Assembly: GCF_036046055.1 (NCBI RefSeq)
Contig: NZ_CP107939.1
Span: 1,550,001 to 1,614,000, forward strand
Direction of reading: 5' to 3'
Source: Nocardia sp. NBC_00403
GTDB taxonomy: Bacteria > Actinomycetota > Actinomycetes > Mycobacteriales > Mycobacteriaceae
DNA: 64,000 bases
The translations under genes and the position numbers were made by a program. Below the pieces are notes generated by a model, which saw only the letters and a list, made by a program, of their open reading frames with translations, did not search any database and was not told the DNA's origin. Below, in pieces: positions 17,507 to 26,160 of this stretch; the stretch's first letter is position 1; each line of letters starts with the position of its first letter.

Positions 17507-18997
17507 TTATGCCGCATGACTGTCTGGCCGCTGGAGTTGCTTCAGCCGGTGGCGGTGTTGTTGTCGCTGTTGTTCGTCGCGGTGATGGATGCGGGCCATT
17601 GCTTCGGCAAGGAGTTCGCCGGGGTGGTGGCGATGGTTGATCTGTGGTGTGCGGGTGGGGTCGATGTGTGGCGGGGCGATCCATGCGGTGCGGCCGGGGT
17701 GCTGCGAATCCGGTCCCAGCACAATAGTTTTCCAGCCGCCCGGCCCATCGTGGACGAGGGCGTGGCAGTGATCGCAGGCCAGGGTTTCGTTGCCGATATC
17801 GGTCGGGCCGCCCTTGATCCAGTCGGTCACGTGATGGGTGGCGCACAGGCTGGCGGGGGCATCGCAGCCGGGGCGGGTGCAGCCGCGCACCGATGCGATC
17901 AATGCCATCCGCTGTGCCGCGGTGGCGAGTCGTTTGGCGCGCCCGAAATGTAGTGGCAGTCCGTTGTGGTCGAACACTGCAAGGAAAGGCTGTGACTGTT
18001 CGGCGAGCTGCAACGCTTCAATGAGGGGGACGGTGCCGCCCGTTGCGGTGGTCGCGACTCCGGCCGCGCGTTCGACGTCGGCGATGCTCATCGTCAGGAT
18101 GGTGGAGACCGGCAGCCCGCGATATGCGCCGAGCTTGTCGGCCGACATCCCGGGTTGCAGCAGCGCTACCAGGGCATCGTGATTGCGCTGCGCGGCGGTG
18201 CGGGTGTCGCGTGCGGCCGCGGCAACCATCGCTTCGCGGTCCACGTATTCGCAATCGCCGGAAGGGCTTTCCGGATCGTCGGGGTTGTTCATCCCGGGCC
18301 GGGCCAACTTGGCGACCACGGGATCCAGCAAGGCGCGCAGAGTGGGGGTGAGCTCGCCGCGGATGGGGGACATGCCATCGGCGCGCTGGCGTCCGATCAT
18401 GATTCCGCGCATCCGCTTGCGATCCTGGTCGTCGGTGAGCTTTCCATCCGGGTCCAGGTAGGCGAGGATCGCATCGCCCACCTTGGCGATATCGTCGGGT
18501 GAACCGGTGCGTGCGTGTTCGGCCAGAACCTCTTCGGCCGCTTCGAATTCCGGGTCCGCGGTCGAACCGGGGACTCGCTTCAATATCGCACCGATCCGGT
18601 TGGCATGGTCGGCGGAGATGTCCCCATCCGCCAGGGCGGCAGCGGTCCGAGGGTGTCGTGGCTCATGCGTTTCCCCCGACATGTCGCGCCAGGTGCCGAG
18701 GCAGTGCGCTGCCGCGATGCGACGGCCCGCTTCCTGACTGGACAGGCGCAGGGTTTCCATCAGGAATCCCTTCGGTCCGTGCGCCCCTGCTCGGGCCGGA
18801 ATGTGGCGTTCGACGACCTCCACGGTCAACCGATTGGCGAGCGCCGTCAGCATTCGTGCGCTGCGTTCGACATCGCGCAGCAGTTGGGTGACTTTGTCGT
18901 CGGATAGACCGGTGAGAGGTTGTTCGAGCAGGTCGGTGACGGCGCTGAGCAACGGGTCGGCGACCCGTTGCTCAGCTATCTCACCGTTCGAACTCAT
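17507..18997 (-). CDS. 13E12-repeat-type DUF222 and HNH endonuclease domain protein
   Basis: A 496-residue member of the REP13E12/DUF222-HNH family that is multicopy in many actinomycetes. The N-terminal ~300 residues are the helical DUF222 part (for example AGAHGPKGFLMETLRLSSQEAGRRI). The C-terminal HNH domain is intact near residues 375-425: RGCTRPGCDAPASLC, then ATHHVTDWIKGG, GNETLACDHCHALVHDG, with two Cys pairs and the His-Asn-His triad. It is probably a DNA nuclease; the biological role of the family is not settled. The neighbouring 185-bp duplication suggests a locally rearranged region. Confidence 0.9.
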   Translation of the reverse strand: MSSNGEIAEQRVADPLLSAVTDLLEQPLTGLSDDKVTQLLRDVERSARMLTALANRLTVEVVERHIPARAGAHGPKGFLMETLRLSSQEAGRRIAAAHCLGTWRDMSGETHEPRHPRTAAALADGDISADHANRIGAILKRVPGSTADPEFEAAEEVLAEHARTGSPDDIAKVGDAILAYLDPDGKLTDDQDRKRMRGIMIGRQRADGMSPIRGELTPTLRALLDPVVAKLARPGMNNPDDPESPSGDCEYVDREAMVAAAARDTRTAAQRNHDALVALLQPGMSADKLGAYRGLPVSTILTMSIADVERAAGVATTATGGTVPLIEALQLAEQSQPFLAVFDHNGLPLHFGRAKRLATAAQRMALIASVRGCTRPGCDAPASLCATHHVTDWIKGGPTDIGNETLACDHCHALVHDGPGGWKTIVLGPDSQHPGRTAWIAPPHIDPTRTPQINHRHHPGELLAEAMARIHHRDEQQRQQHRHRLKQLQRPDSHAA

Positions 18998-19191
18998 GTT
19001 CTAATAATATCGAGCAGGACTGGCTTTTGCACTAGAAAACGCCATCTGATCTGCGCCTTTTCACAATATGGTCGTGATCCGGGCAGGGGAGACGTCGCCG
19101 GGAAGTGTGCTGCGTGCTACGTGGTGTCTCACGGACCATCTGGGCATAGGCCCGTTTGTTCGGCTACCCGACCGCCTGACACAGTGAGGGC

Positions 19192-20103
19192 ATGTTTCGG
19201 CTGACACGTAACTATCGGGTAGTCATCGCCGCCGCGCTCGCGCTTCCACTGCTCGCCGCCTGCGGCACCGATTCGCAAGCGGCGCAAGAGCTTCCGAGCA
19301 CGGCCGCGCCGGTGCGGGCCGCCGCACGGATCGCGGACCTGGAGATGCGCTACGAATCCCAGATCGGTTTGTTCGCCGTGGACACCGCCACCGACAAAAC
19401 CGTATCGAACAGCGCCAACCAGCGTTTCCCGTTGTTGTCCACGTTCAAGACCCTTGCCGTGGCGGCATTGCTGAAGGCCCATCCGCTCGACACCGGATAT
19501 TTCGACCGCGTCATCCAGTTCGCCGAGGCCGACCTCGTCGCGAACTCACCCGTCACCAGCACGAAAGTAGCCACCGGAATGTCGGTCGCCGAGCTGTCCG
19601 AAGCGGCGATCACCCGCAGCGACAACACCGCCGCCAACCTGCTGCTGCGCGAACTCGGCGGCCCCGCGGAGGTGACAGCGTTCCTGCGCACACTCGGCGA
19701 CCAGGTGAGCAGGCTGGACCGCTGGGAACCCGAACTCAACTCCGCCGTCCCCGGCGATCCACAGGACACCACCACCCCCGCCGCGCTCGCCGCCGACTAT
19801 CGCGCCTTGGTCCTCGGCGACGCGCTCGGCAGCCCGGAGCGTGACCGATTGATCTCCTGGTTGAAGGCAAATACCACCGGCAACAAGCGAATTCGCGCCG
19901 GTGTCCCCGCCAACTGGACAACCGGCGACAAGACCGGCACCGGAGCCTACGGCTGCCTGAACGACGTGGCGATCACCTGGCCCGACGGCGGCCGAGCCCC
20001 GATCGTCATCGCGGTACTCACCCGCAAAGGCACCGCGGACGCCACGGGAGATGACGCGGTAATCGCAGACGCCACCAAGCTCGCGACCGAATCCCTGCGC
20101 TGA
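19192..20103 (+). CDS. bla: Class A beta-lactamase, lipoprotein form
   Basis: A 303-residue class A serine beta-lactamase with all active-site motifs: S83-T-F-K86 (Ambler 70-73), S143-D-N145 (130-132), E179 in RWEPELN (166) and K247-T-G249 (234-236). The signal peptide ends in a lipobox, LLAAC (Cys 24), so it should be anchored to the outer face of the membrane. It would hydrolyse penicillins and possibly some cephalosporins; it resembles the chromosomal enzymes of Nocardia (FAR/AST/BRA group), an assignment from memory. No adjacent BlaI or AmpR-type regulator is seen, so expression is probably constitutive. Confidence 0.95.
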   Translation: MFRLTRNYRVVIAAALALPLLAACGTDSQAAQELPSTAAPVRAAARIADLEMRYESQIGLFAVDTATDKTVSNSANQRFPLLSTFKTLAVAALLKAHPLDTGYFDRVIQFAEADLVANSPVTSTKVATGMSVAELSEAAITRSDNTAANLLLRELGGPAEVTAFLRTLGDQVSRLDRWEPELNSAVPGDPQDTTTPAALAADYRALVLGDALGSPERDRLISWLKANTTGNKRIRAGVPANWTTGDKTGTGAYGCLNDVAITWPDGGRAPIVIAVLTRKGTADATGDDAVIADATKLATESLR

Positions 20104-20221
20104 TTCTCGACAGCTCACCCTCGTCCTCGCGGCCGGAACCAAGGTTGCTGTTCGAAATTGGAACGGTCGATTTCGAGCGAGTCCGGTTCCCCGAGCAACC
20201 CGTGCGACGTAGCTTGACCCA

Positions 20222-20914
20222 GTGGCTGCCGACGACGACACCTCATCGCCGAACACTAGCCAGGAGCCTGTCGGTCCGCCCGAACCGCCGGCTCCGGAGG
20301 TGTCGTCGTCGGACCTGGCAGCCCTCCAGCGCCAACTGGAACTCGCGAAGCGCAGCGGGCGGTACGCGCTGATCACCGCGATTGTCTCGGCTGTGATCTC
20401 GGCCAGCGCGTCGGCGTGGTCATCTATCCACGTGAGCAGCACGGCCATGGACCGGCAGCAGCGATTCGCGGCAGCGCAGGCCGTCCGGTCGAATCGCGAA
20501 TCCGTCTACGTGGATTTCGTTGCTGCTTACAGTGGCCTCGTAGGGCAGCTGGGTCGGCTGCGCGCCGCCTTGCAGTTCCATCCACCGGATTTCGTGTACC
20601 TGTCATCGGAATTCAACAAGCTCTTCGAACCGATGCAAATCCTGCTACGTGCCGAAACCGCAGTCCGTATCGTGGGCAGCGAGATGGGCCCAGCCCTCGC
20701 CCGCTGGGATAAGACACTGCGGGCACTCACCGTGGGCCCCGAGTCCTTGGAGGTCGTCCGGGACCATCTCGATCAATACCGGGGTCGGTTTACAGACGAC
20801 GACCAATGGCGTCGAATCTCGACCGTGGGAATATCGGCGATCGAGAGATTCTCGACGAACACCGCCGTGGATGAGATCGCCGAGCGCGCCCGCGAAGACC
20901 TGGGCTCCGGATGA
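20222..20914 (+). CDS. Single-pass membrane protein of unknown function
   Basis: A 230-residue protein that I do not recognise. It has a Pro/Ser-rich N-terminus (to about residue 30), a short helix, one membrane segment (YALITAIVSAVISASASAWSSI, about residues 48-69) and a soluble helical remainder with many charged residues. The GTG start lacks a strong ribosome site. A strong terminator-like hairpin lies 210 bp downstream. Confidence 0.65.
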   Translation: MAADDDTSSPNTSQEPVGPPEPPAPEVSSSDLAALQRQLELAKRSGRYALITAIVSAVISASASAWSSIHVSSTAMDRQQRFAAAQAVRSNRESVYVDFVAAYSGLVGQLGRLRAALQFHPPDFVYLSSEFNKLFEPMQILLRAETAVRIVGSEMGPALARWDKTLRALTVGPESLEVVRDHLDQYRGRFTDDDQWRRISTVGISAIERFSTNTAVDEIAERAREDLGSG

Positions 20915-21198
20915 TCACATCGGCGAAACCGGTCGCCGAAGCTCGGGCTGATCAGTTCGGCGAGGTATCGCGGCCAGGGTTCGAACCGGCATCCGTCGAC
21001 GCGGCCTGCGGTCCTCGCGGCCGCCGCGCTGTCGCTGGTGCGTGAACGCAAGTCCGATGCTGTGGACCTCGACGGCACCGACGCGGAGCTCGCCGAATCC
21101 ATCGACTGACAGCCGCGCCGTAAACCGCTCCGCCCCTGACCGTTCCGGTCAAGGGCGGGCGGTTTCGATCGCTTGTCACAGGCTGCGGCTACACCGCA
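20915..21198. other. Region with a possible coding remnant and a terminator
   Basis: On the plus strand, about 20996-21109, a frame reads RPAVLAAAALSLVRERKSDAVDLD and then ends at a TGA (21107). It is high in GC at third positions and looks like the end of a real protein, but no start or family can be named. It may be the tail of a degraded gene. Confidence 0.35.
21122..21165 (+). terminator. Strong hairpin terminator
   Basis: A near-perfect ~19-bp stem from 21122-21141 to 21147-21165 (one bulged base, one mismatch) with loop GTTCC, beginning AAACCGC and ending GCGGTTT. It lies 12 bp after the TGA of the possible coding remnant, which supports that remnant having been a gene end. Confidence 0.8.
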
Positions 21199-21258
21199 CT
21201 ACAGCAGGCCCCACCAATACAGCAGGGTAGCCAGTATCCACACGACCACGGTTTCCAT
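21199..21258 (-). CDS. Candidate 19-residue hydrophobic peptide
   Basis: A short frame encodes METVVVWILATLLYWWGLL followed by TAG. AAGGAG lies about 12 bases before the ATG. The peptide is long enough for one membrane span and is rich in Trp, Leu and Val, like known very small membrane proteins. It is too short for codon statistics, so it stays a candidate. It diverges from the secreted-protein gene at 21475. Confidence 0.35.
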   Translation of the reverse strand: METVVVWILATLLYWWGLL

Positions 21259-21474
21259 CGCCGCTCCAATCTCCTTGGCGCCCTCATCTCCATCATCCGC
21301 CGATTCGGGCTCACATGGTGGTAACTCGACCGGTTCCCGCTGATATCGACGGCTCTACCTGCGGTCTTGTGCCTACAAGATCTTCTTAAGGGCGTGCCAA
21401 GCTCCGGGCTGCATTGTTTGTGTCAACACCGGAACACACCGGAAAACAAACACCGGACCCGACAAGGACAGACG

Positions 21475-21969
21475 ATGATCGGCAAGCTGACCACCGCCCT
21501 CGCTCTCACGACCACCGCAGGCGCCCTGGTGTTCGGCGCGGGCACCGCGATCGCGGACACCACCGGCCACCCCGGCGCCGCGCTCACCGGCCAGGCTACC
21601 TGCACCCACAAGAGCGATCGAATCGAGATCGAGATCGCCGCCCCCATCGTTTACGCGCAGGTAGGCTACCGGCCCGGCGAACACCAGTTGATCCGGTACC
21701 GCACCGTCGTCTACGACGCGGCCAAGGGCACCCTGGCCGTCGCGAGCGAGTGGGAGAAGGGCAAAGCCACCGACACCAAGGCTGCCGACATGGACGGCGC
21801 GGAGCTGAAGGTGCTTCGCAACGACCCGAACGCCTACAAGGTCATCCAGCAGGTCGAGTGGCTGGCGCCGGACGGGGAGAACCCCGTCGCCGGCACAGAT
21901 CTCTACGCCACCGGCTACCAGATCAAGGACGGCCGCACCGTCCTCGGCACTTTCGAGTACTGCCAGTAG
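21475..21969 (+). CDS. Secreted protein of unknown function
   Basis: A 164-residue protein with a clear signal peptide (MIGKLTTALALTTTAGALVF, cleavage near AIAD). The mature part is beta-rich, with two Cys far apart (ATCTHKS and the C-terminal EYCQ) that could form a disulfide. I do not recognise the family. AAGGA stands 6 bases before the ATG. The gene is followed by three hairpins that share a loop sequence. Confidence 0.8.
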   Translation: MIGKLTTALALTTTAGALVFGAGTAIADTTGHPGAALTGQATCTHKSDRIEIEIAAPIVYAQVGYRPGEHQLIRYRTVVYDAAKGTLAVASEWEKGKATDTKAADMDGAELKVLRNDPNAYKVIQQVEWLAPDGENPVAGTDLYATGYQIKDGRTVLGTFEYCQ

Positions 21970-22017
21970 GCAGCGCCAGGGGAAACAAGCCACCACCGGG
22001 GGGTGGGAACCGGGCAC

Positions 22018-22044
22018 GACCTGTCTTCGAGGGGTTGACAGGTC
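22018..22044 (+). repeat. Hairpin 1 with CGAGGGGT loop
   Basis: GACCTGTC (22018-22025) pairs perfectly with GACAGGTC (22037-22044); the 11-base loop is TTCGAGGGGTT. It is the first of three hairpins with the loop core CGAGGGGT in a 225-bp stretch after the secreted-protein gene. Confidence 0.8.
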
Positions 22045-22062
22045 GCGCCCAGGGAAAAGGCC

Positions 22063-22102
22063 AGCCGGGCCGGTCCACGAGGGGTGACCGGTCCGGCCGG
22101 CT
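22063..22102 (+). repeat. Hairpin 2 with CGAGGGGT loop
   Basis: CCGGTC (22070-22075) pairs with GACCGG (22086-22091) around the loop CACGAGGGGT; AGCCGG/CCGGCT can extend the stem outward past a small bulge. CTTTCGTT follows, so it could also end transcription. Confidence 0.8.
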
Positions 22103-22212
22103 TTCGTTAGAGCGCAGACACTTTCGGATGGCTCTTCCAGGAGCTGACCGGCAACCGCCACTGCCGAAGGTAACCATTCGATGCACGCCGACGATCCCAC
22201 CCAGGTATGGGT

Positions 22213-22242
22213 CGGGCCGGTTCACGAGGGGTGACCGGCCCG
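22213..22242 (+). repeat. Hairpin 3 with CGAGGGGT loop
   Basis: CGGGCCGGTT (22213-22222) pairs with GACCGGCCCG (22233-22242), closing with a G-T pair, around the same loop CACGAGGGGT as hairpin 2. GCCGCTTTT follows. The copy lies 80 bp before the arsenate reductase start. Confidence 0.8.
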
Positions 22243-22321
22243 GCCGCTTTTCCACCGAACATGGTCGGTGTCACCGGCTGTTCGTTTGCCGGACCTGATC
22301 AGGGGCTGACAGTCTGGAAAG

Positions 22322-23002
22322 GTGTCTCAGCCCGAAGCGTCCGACCCGACCGAAAGCTCAGCCACTCCGACCCCGTACCGTCTTTTGTCGCTCGATCATC
22401 AGACCGCCCTGGACAACGCCGAGTTCCGGCTGCGCGAAGAGTTCGCGACCATGTTCGATCAGGAGACGATCCACCGCTTCCTGTACGGCTCATACGAGGG
22501 TTTCGCCGCCCGCGCCACGGTGACGATCTACCTGCCACTGCTCGCCGAAAGATTCGGCAGGCAGCGTCTGCAGGCCCTGGCCAAGGTGGAAGGTAAAGTC
22601 CCGCAAACCCGTCCGACCGTGCTGTTCTTGTGCACGCACAACGCGGGCCGCTCCCAGATCGCCCTCGGCTACTTCACCCACCTCGCCAAGGGCCGCGCCG
22701 TCGCCTGGTCCGGCGGCTCGGACCCGAGTGGCGCCCTCAACCCGGCCGCGATCGAGTCCATGGCCGAGATCGGCATCGACATCGCCGACGAATACCCCAA
22801 GCCGTGGACCGACGAAATCATTCGCGCCACCGATGTCATCGTCACCATGGGCTGCGGCGACACCTGCCCGCTCGTGCCCGGTCCCCGCTACGAGGATTGG
22901 ATCATCGAAGACCCGGCCGGTCTCGACATCGAGCAGGTCCGCCCTATCCGCGACGACATCGGCTCTCGCATCGAGAAGTTGCTCACCGAACTCGGCGTGT
23001 AG
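22322..23002 (+). CDS. arsC: Thiol-dependent arsenate reductase / low-molecular-weight phosphatase-fold protein
   Basis: A 226-residue two-domain protein. The first ~90 residues form a three-helix domain (SLDHQTALDNAEFRLREEFATMF, ATVTIYLPLLAERFGRQRL). The phosphatase-fold domain has the P-loop C104-T-H-N-A-G-R110 and further Cys in MGCGDTCP (C178, C182). This build matches the mycothiol/mycoredoxin-linked arsenate reductases of Corynebacterium, which join arsenate to mycothiol; the reaction here is by analogy. No arsenite pump or ArsR is adjacent. The start is GTG. Confidence 0.85.
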   Translation: MSQPEASDPTESSATPTPYRLLSLDHQTALDNAEFRLREEFATMFDQETIHRFLYGSYEGFAARATVTIYLPLLAERFGRQRLQALAKVEGKVPQTRPTVLFLCTHNAGRSQIALGYFTHLAKGRAVAWSGGSDPSGALNPAAIESMAEIGIDIADEYPKPWTDEIIRATDVIVTMGCGDTCPLVPGPRYEDWIIEDPAGLDIEQVRPIRDDIGSRIEKLLTELGV

Positions 23003-23178
23003 TTGTGACGTTGCGACCCTGGCGCCGCCGATCGGCCAGGCGGTCACGGAATTACTTGCCCCGGTGTCCGTTTCGGAACCTGATCGCCGAACATTGTGCG
23101 TCGATCAGCTGCTCTGCTCACTGGGGTTGGCGCACACTCGAAGACGTCGGTGTTCGCGGCATGGAGAACGGGGGGCTG

Positions 23179-23355
23179 ATGCGTATTCGGCCACGGCAAC
23201 TGCTCGACACCCGTCCCGCCACCGCGTTCAGTCTGGCCGACGCTACCCTGATCGGGCTCGACGAGCTGGCGTATGCCCGCCGGGACGCGGAAAGAGGCAA
23301 GCGCGCATGCTCGTCTTCTCGACCTCCGACAAGGGCGGCGCCGGCCGATCGGTGA
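23179..23355 (+). pseudogene. Possible remnant of an SCO2524-like gene
   Basis: A 58-codon frame begins MRIRPRQLLDTRPATAFSLADA. From memory, SCO2524-family proteins, which sit in a cluster with SCO2523, begin MRIxPRQQxLDIWxATARFS. The likeness stops after ~20 residues and the frame then runs out of frame into the P-loop gene. A leftover N-terminus is the best explanation; chance similarity is not excluded. Confidence 0.4.
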
Positions 23356-24221
23356 CCAGCTGCAACCTCGCCTACCGACTGTGCCTGAGCGGCAAGAACT
23401 CCGCATATCTCGACTTCACGTTCGGCTCGCCGACGGCGGGAGCATTGTTCGAGATCGACGACGTCGCACGTGGCGCGACTTCCGGCGGACTGCACTCGTA
23501 TCTGCTCGGCGGTGTCGGATTCCCCGCCGGAGTCGATGTCCCTGCGATGACCGACCGGGCTGCCTTGCGCAGTTCGGCTTCTCGCTCGGCCGAGCTGGTG
23601 TTGTTTCCCGGCGACGAGGGTGGTGCCGAATTCCTGACCGTCAACGACGACATGGTGCATCGGTGCGCGGATCTGCTGTCGCAATTGGAGCGCACATTCG
23701 AGGTGGTCGTTGTCGACCTCAGTGCCGGGCGTTCGGCCGCATTGGAGTTGGCGCTGAGAGCCACTGCGCTGCCGCAACTTCGAGCGCATACCGTGCGCTG
23801 GCTGGTGTTCCATCGTTGGAGTAGGCAGCCCATTCTGGCGGCGGCCGGGCTGATGCACGGCCCGAACGGGTTGCTGCGGGTCGGGCGGGAATGGGGGCAC
23901 GATGCGGGTTGTCTGCTCGAATCGGTTCGGTATGTCCGAACGGCAGTCCCGTCGGTCGCCGCGCTGAGCATGATGAGCCACCCTGCTCAGGCGGCATGGT
24001 TGGCCGATCAAGACGCGGTGCTCGAACGGCTCGCCTCGAGCAATCGGCTGGGCGCGAGCGCACTGCTGGGCACAACACCGGTGGAGCCCGTGCTGCAATG
24101 GCGTGAACAGGTCATTCTCGATGTGGATGTCGACGCGCACATTGCCAACCCGGCGACCGCCGACGCGTTCGTCGAGCTGGCGCATCGGCTCCTCGACGAT
24201 CGGACATGGGAATCGTTCTGA
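23307..24221 (+). CDS. SCO2523-family variant P-loop protein
   Basis: A 304-residue ParA/MinD-type protein. The deviant Walker A is SDKGGAGRSVTSCN, where the usual final Lys of KGGxGK(S/T) is Arg; this is typical of the SCO2523 variant family. AYLDFTFGSPTAGALFEID and VVVVDLSAGRSAALE are the switch-like and Walker B-like segments. Family members come from a conserved Streptomyces/Nocardia cluster (SCO2521-SCO2525) of unknown role that includes a methyltransferase; no intact partner is in this window. AAAGAGG precedes the ATG by 8 bases. Confidence 0.8.
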   Translation: MLVFSTSDKGGAGRSVTSCNLAYRLCLSGKNSAYLDFTFGSPTAGALFEIDDVARGATSGGLHSYLLGGVGFPAGVDVPAMTDRAALRSSASRSAELVLFPGDEGGAEFLTVNDDMVHRCADLLSQLERTFEVVVVDLSAGRSAALELALRATALPQLRAHTVRWLVFHRWSRQPILAAAGLMHGPNGLLRVGREWGHDAGCLLESVRYVRTAVPSVAALSMMSHPAQAAWLADQDAVLERLASSNRLGASALLGTTPVEPVLQWREQVILDVDVDAHIANPATADAFVELAHRLLDDRTWESF

Positions 24222-24257
24222 CGCGGAACACCAGATTCAGGACCTCCGGGACACGGT

Positions 24258-24279
24258 AGACAAAATATTGAATCTGTCT
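24258..24279. promoter_or_regulatory. Inverted repeat before the P450-TetR operon
   Basis: AGACA (24258-24262) and TGTCT (24275-24279), extendable to GTA-GACA against TGTCTTAC, surround an AT-rich centre, 13 bp before the P450 start. This is the natural place for the operator of the TetR protein encoded as the second gene. No ribosome site is visible before the P450 ATG, so translation may be leaderless. Confidence 0.5.
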
Positions 24280-24291
24280 TACCTTCACTAC

Positions 24292-25518
24292 ATGTTGCTC
24301 CAAGAGTATCGTAATGCTCCGAGGTTCGAACTGCGGTCGGGTGCGACGTGGAAGTCGCCGTGGGGGATGTATACCGCGCTGCGTGAGCAGGATCCGGTGC
24401 ATCATGTGGTGCCGGAGGGGCGGCCCGAGCACGACTACTGGGTGCTCACTCGGCACGCGGATGTGTATGCGGCAGTGCGGGATACGGAGACGTTCTCCTC
24501 CAGCGAAGGGCTGACGGTGGAGTACGGGGAGCTCGAGCAGATCGGGCTGACCGACAATCCGCCGCTGGTGATGCAGGATCCGCCGGTGCACACCGAATTT
24601 CGGCGACTGGTTGCGCGTGGGTTCACGCCGCGGCAGGTCGTCGACGTCGAGCCGGTGGTGCGTGGCTTCGTCAGGCAACGCCTGGATCAGCTGGCCGAGC
24701 AGGGTGGGGGCGACATCGTCGAGCAACTGTTCAAGCCGCTGCCGAGTATGGTTGTCGCGCACTATCTCGGGGTGCCGCCGGAGGATCGCGGGCGCTTCGA
24801 CGGATGGACCGATGCGGTGGTTGCGGGGAGTATCGACGCGCGCAACACCCATGCGCAGCAGGCTTCGATCGAGATGCTCGGCTACTTCGCCGAACTGATC
24901 AAACGGCGTCGCACCGACCCGGGCGACGACACCGTGTCGCTATTGGTGCAGGCGGGCCTGGCCGCGGACGACGACGATGTGCGCGGCCTCGTCCAGATCC
25001 TTGCCTACACTTGGACGATGGTTGCGGGCGGCAATGACACGACAACCGGATTGCTCGGTGGCGCGGTGCAATTGCTGCAGCAGCGCCCAGAGCAGCGCGC
25101 GGAGCTCGTGGCCGACAAGGACCGCATCGAGATCGCGATCGAGGAACTCGCCCGGCTGACCTCGCCTGTGCAGGGACTGGCCCGGACAACGACCCGAGAG
25201 GTCGAATTGCACGGCACGACGGTGCCAGCGGGACGCAAGGTGCTGCTGGTCTACGGCGCGGCCAACCGTGACGACCGGGCCTACGGTGCCGACGCCGAGG
25301 AACTGGACATCGACCGGAATCCCCAGCGGATACTGACCTTCGGCCACGGCCCGCATCACTGTCTCGGTGCGGCGGCAGCGCGGATGCAGGCCCGAGTTGC
25401 CTTGGCGGAGTTGCTGGATCGCTTTCCCGACTACGTCGTCGACATCGATGCGATCCAGTATGCATCGGGCCCGTACGTGCGCAGGCCGACCATGATCCCG
25501 TTCCGGTGCACGGCATGA
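24292..25518 (+). CDS. Cytochrome P450
   Basis: A 408-residue soluble bacterial P450. The I-helix motif is AGGNDTTT (residues 245-252), the ExxR is E285-L-A-R288 and the haem-binding loop is FGHGPHHCLG with C357 as the thiolate ligand. It would hydroxylate a small or steroid-like substrate with electrons from a ferredoxin and reductase; neither is encoded nearby. Its stop overlaps the TetR start in ATGA, so the two are translationally coupled, and the regulator probably responds to the P450 substrate. Confidence 0.95.
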   Translation: MLLQEYRNAPRFELRSGATWKSPWGMYTALREQDPVHHVVPEGRPEHDYWVLTRHADVYAAVRDTETFSSSEGLTVEYGELEQIGLTDNPPLVMQDPPVHTEFRRLVARGFTPRQVVDVEPVVRGFVRQRLDQLAEQGGGDIVEQLFKPLPSMVVAHYLGVPPEDRGRFDGWTDAVVAGSIDARNTHAQQASIEMLGYFAELIKRRRTDPGDDTVSLLVQAGLAADDDDVRGLVQILAYTWTMVAGGNDTTTGLLGGAVQLLQQRPEQRAELVADKDRIEIAIEELARLTSPVQGLARTTTREVELHGTTVPAGRKVLLVYGAANRDDRAYGADAEELDIDRNPQRILTFGHGPHHCLGAAAARMQARVALAELLDRFPDYVVDIDAIQYASGPYVRRPTMIPFRCTA

Positions 25519-26105
25519 ACGGTGACTGGTTGGCCGACGGCCGGGCCGAACTGGCGTCCGAACGCATCCTCGACGCGGTGCGCACGCTGTTCTTGGAGAA
25601 GGGTGTCAGCGGGGTCGGTATGGCCGAAGTCGCCGATGCTGCAGGGTGTTCCAGGGCGACGCTCTACCGCTACTTCGACAACCGTCAGGCGCTGTATGTG
25701 GCCTTCGCGGGTCGCGAGGCGCGGCAATTGGTCGAGCGGGTGTGGCGCGATCGGCCCGACGATGCGAGCGCCGACCGTGCCGAGCAGCTGCTCGACGGCG
25801 TTGCCGCGGTGCTCGCCGAGGTGCGCAAGACGCCGCACCTCGCGGTGTGGTTCGAGCCTGCCAACTCCGGAATCGTTGCCCAGCTGTCGAATTCGTCGCA
25901 CGTGATCGATGCGATCGGCACCGGATTCGTCGCGGGCTATCGTCCCCGATTGGCCGCGGCCGCGGCGCGGATGCTCGGGCAGTGGGTGGTGCGGGTGGTC
26001 GTTTCTTTGCTGACGCTGCCCGGCGCGGGGGCGGACGAGGAGCGAGCGATGCTGCGAAACTTCCTGCTGCCCTTCCTGCTCGACGAGCGGACCGTCATCG
26101 AATGA
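25515..26105 (+). CDS. TetR family transcriptional regulator coupled to P450
   Basis: A 196-residue TetR regulator; the helix-turn-helix is ILDAVRTLFLEKGVSGVGMAEV followed by CSRATLYRYFDNRQALYVAF. The C-terminal half has the length of TetR ligand-binding domains. It overlaps the P450 gene by 4 bp (ATGA). A GTG at 25506 is an alternative start. Likely an autorepressor acting at the inverted repeat upstream of the P450. Confidence 0.92.
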   Translation: MNGDWLADGRAELASERILDAVRTLFLEKGVSGVGMAEVADAAGCSRATLYRYFDNRQALYVAFAGREARQLVERVWRDRPDDASADRAEQLLDGVAAVLAEVRKTPHLAVWFEPANSGIVAQLSNSSHVIDAIGTGFVAGYRPRLAAAAARMLGQWVVRVVVSLLTLPGAGADEERAMLRNFLLPFLLDERTVIE

Positions 26106-26141
26106 CCATGACCGGCGCCGTGGTGGAGCGCCGGTCATGGT
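26105..26141. terminator. Bidirectional hairpin between TetR and FAD monooxygenase genes
   Basis: A perfect 14-bp stem, 26105-26118 against 26128-26141, with a 9-base loop, placed exactly between two converging genes. It can end both transcripts. Confidence 0.8.
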
Positions 26142-26160
26142 TGGTTCCTACGGCGGGCAA

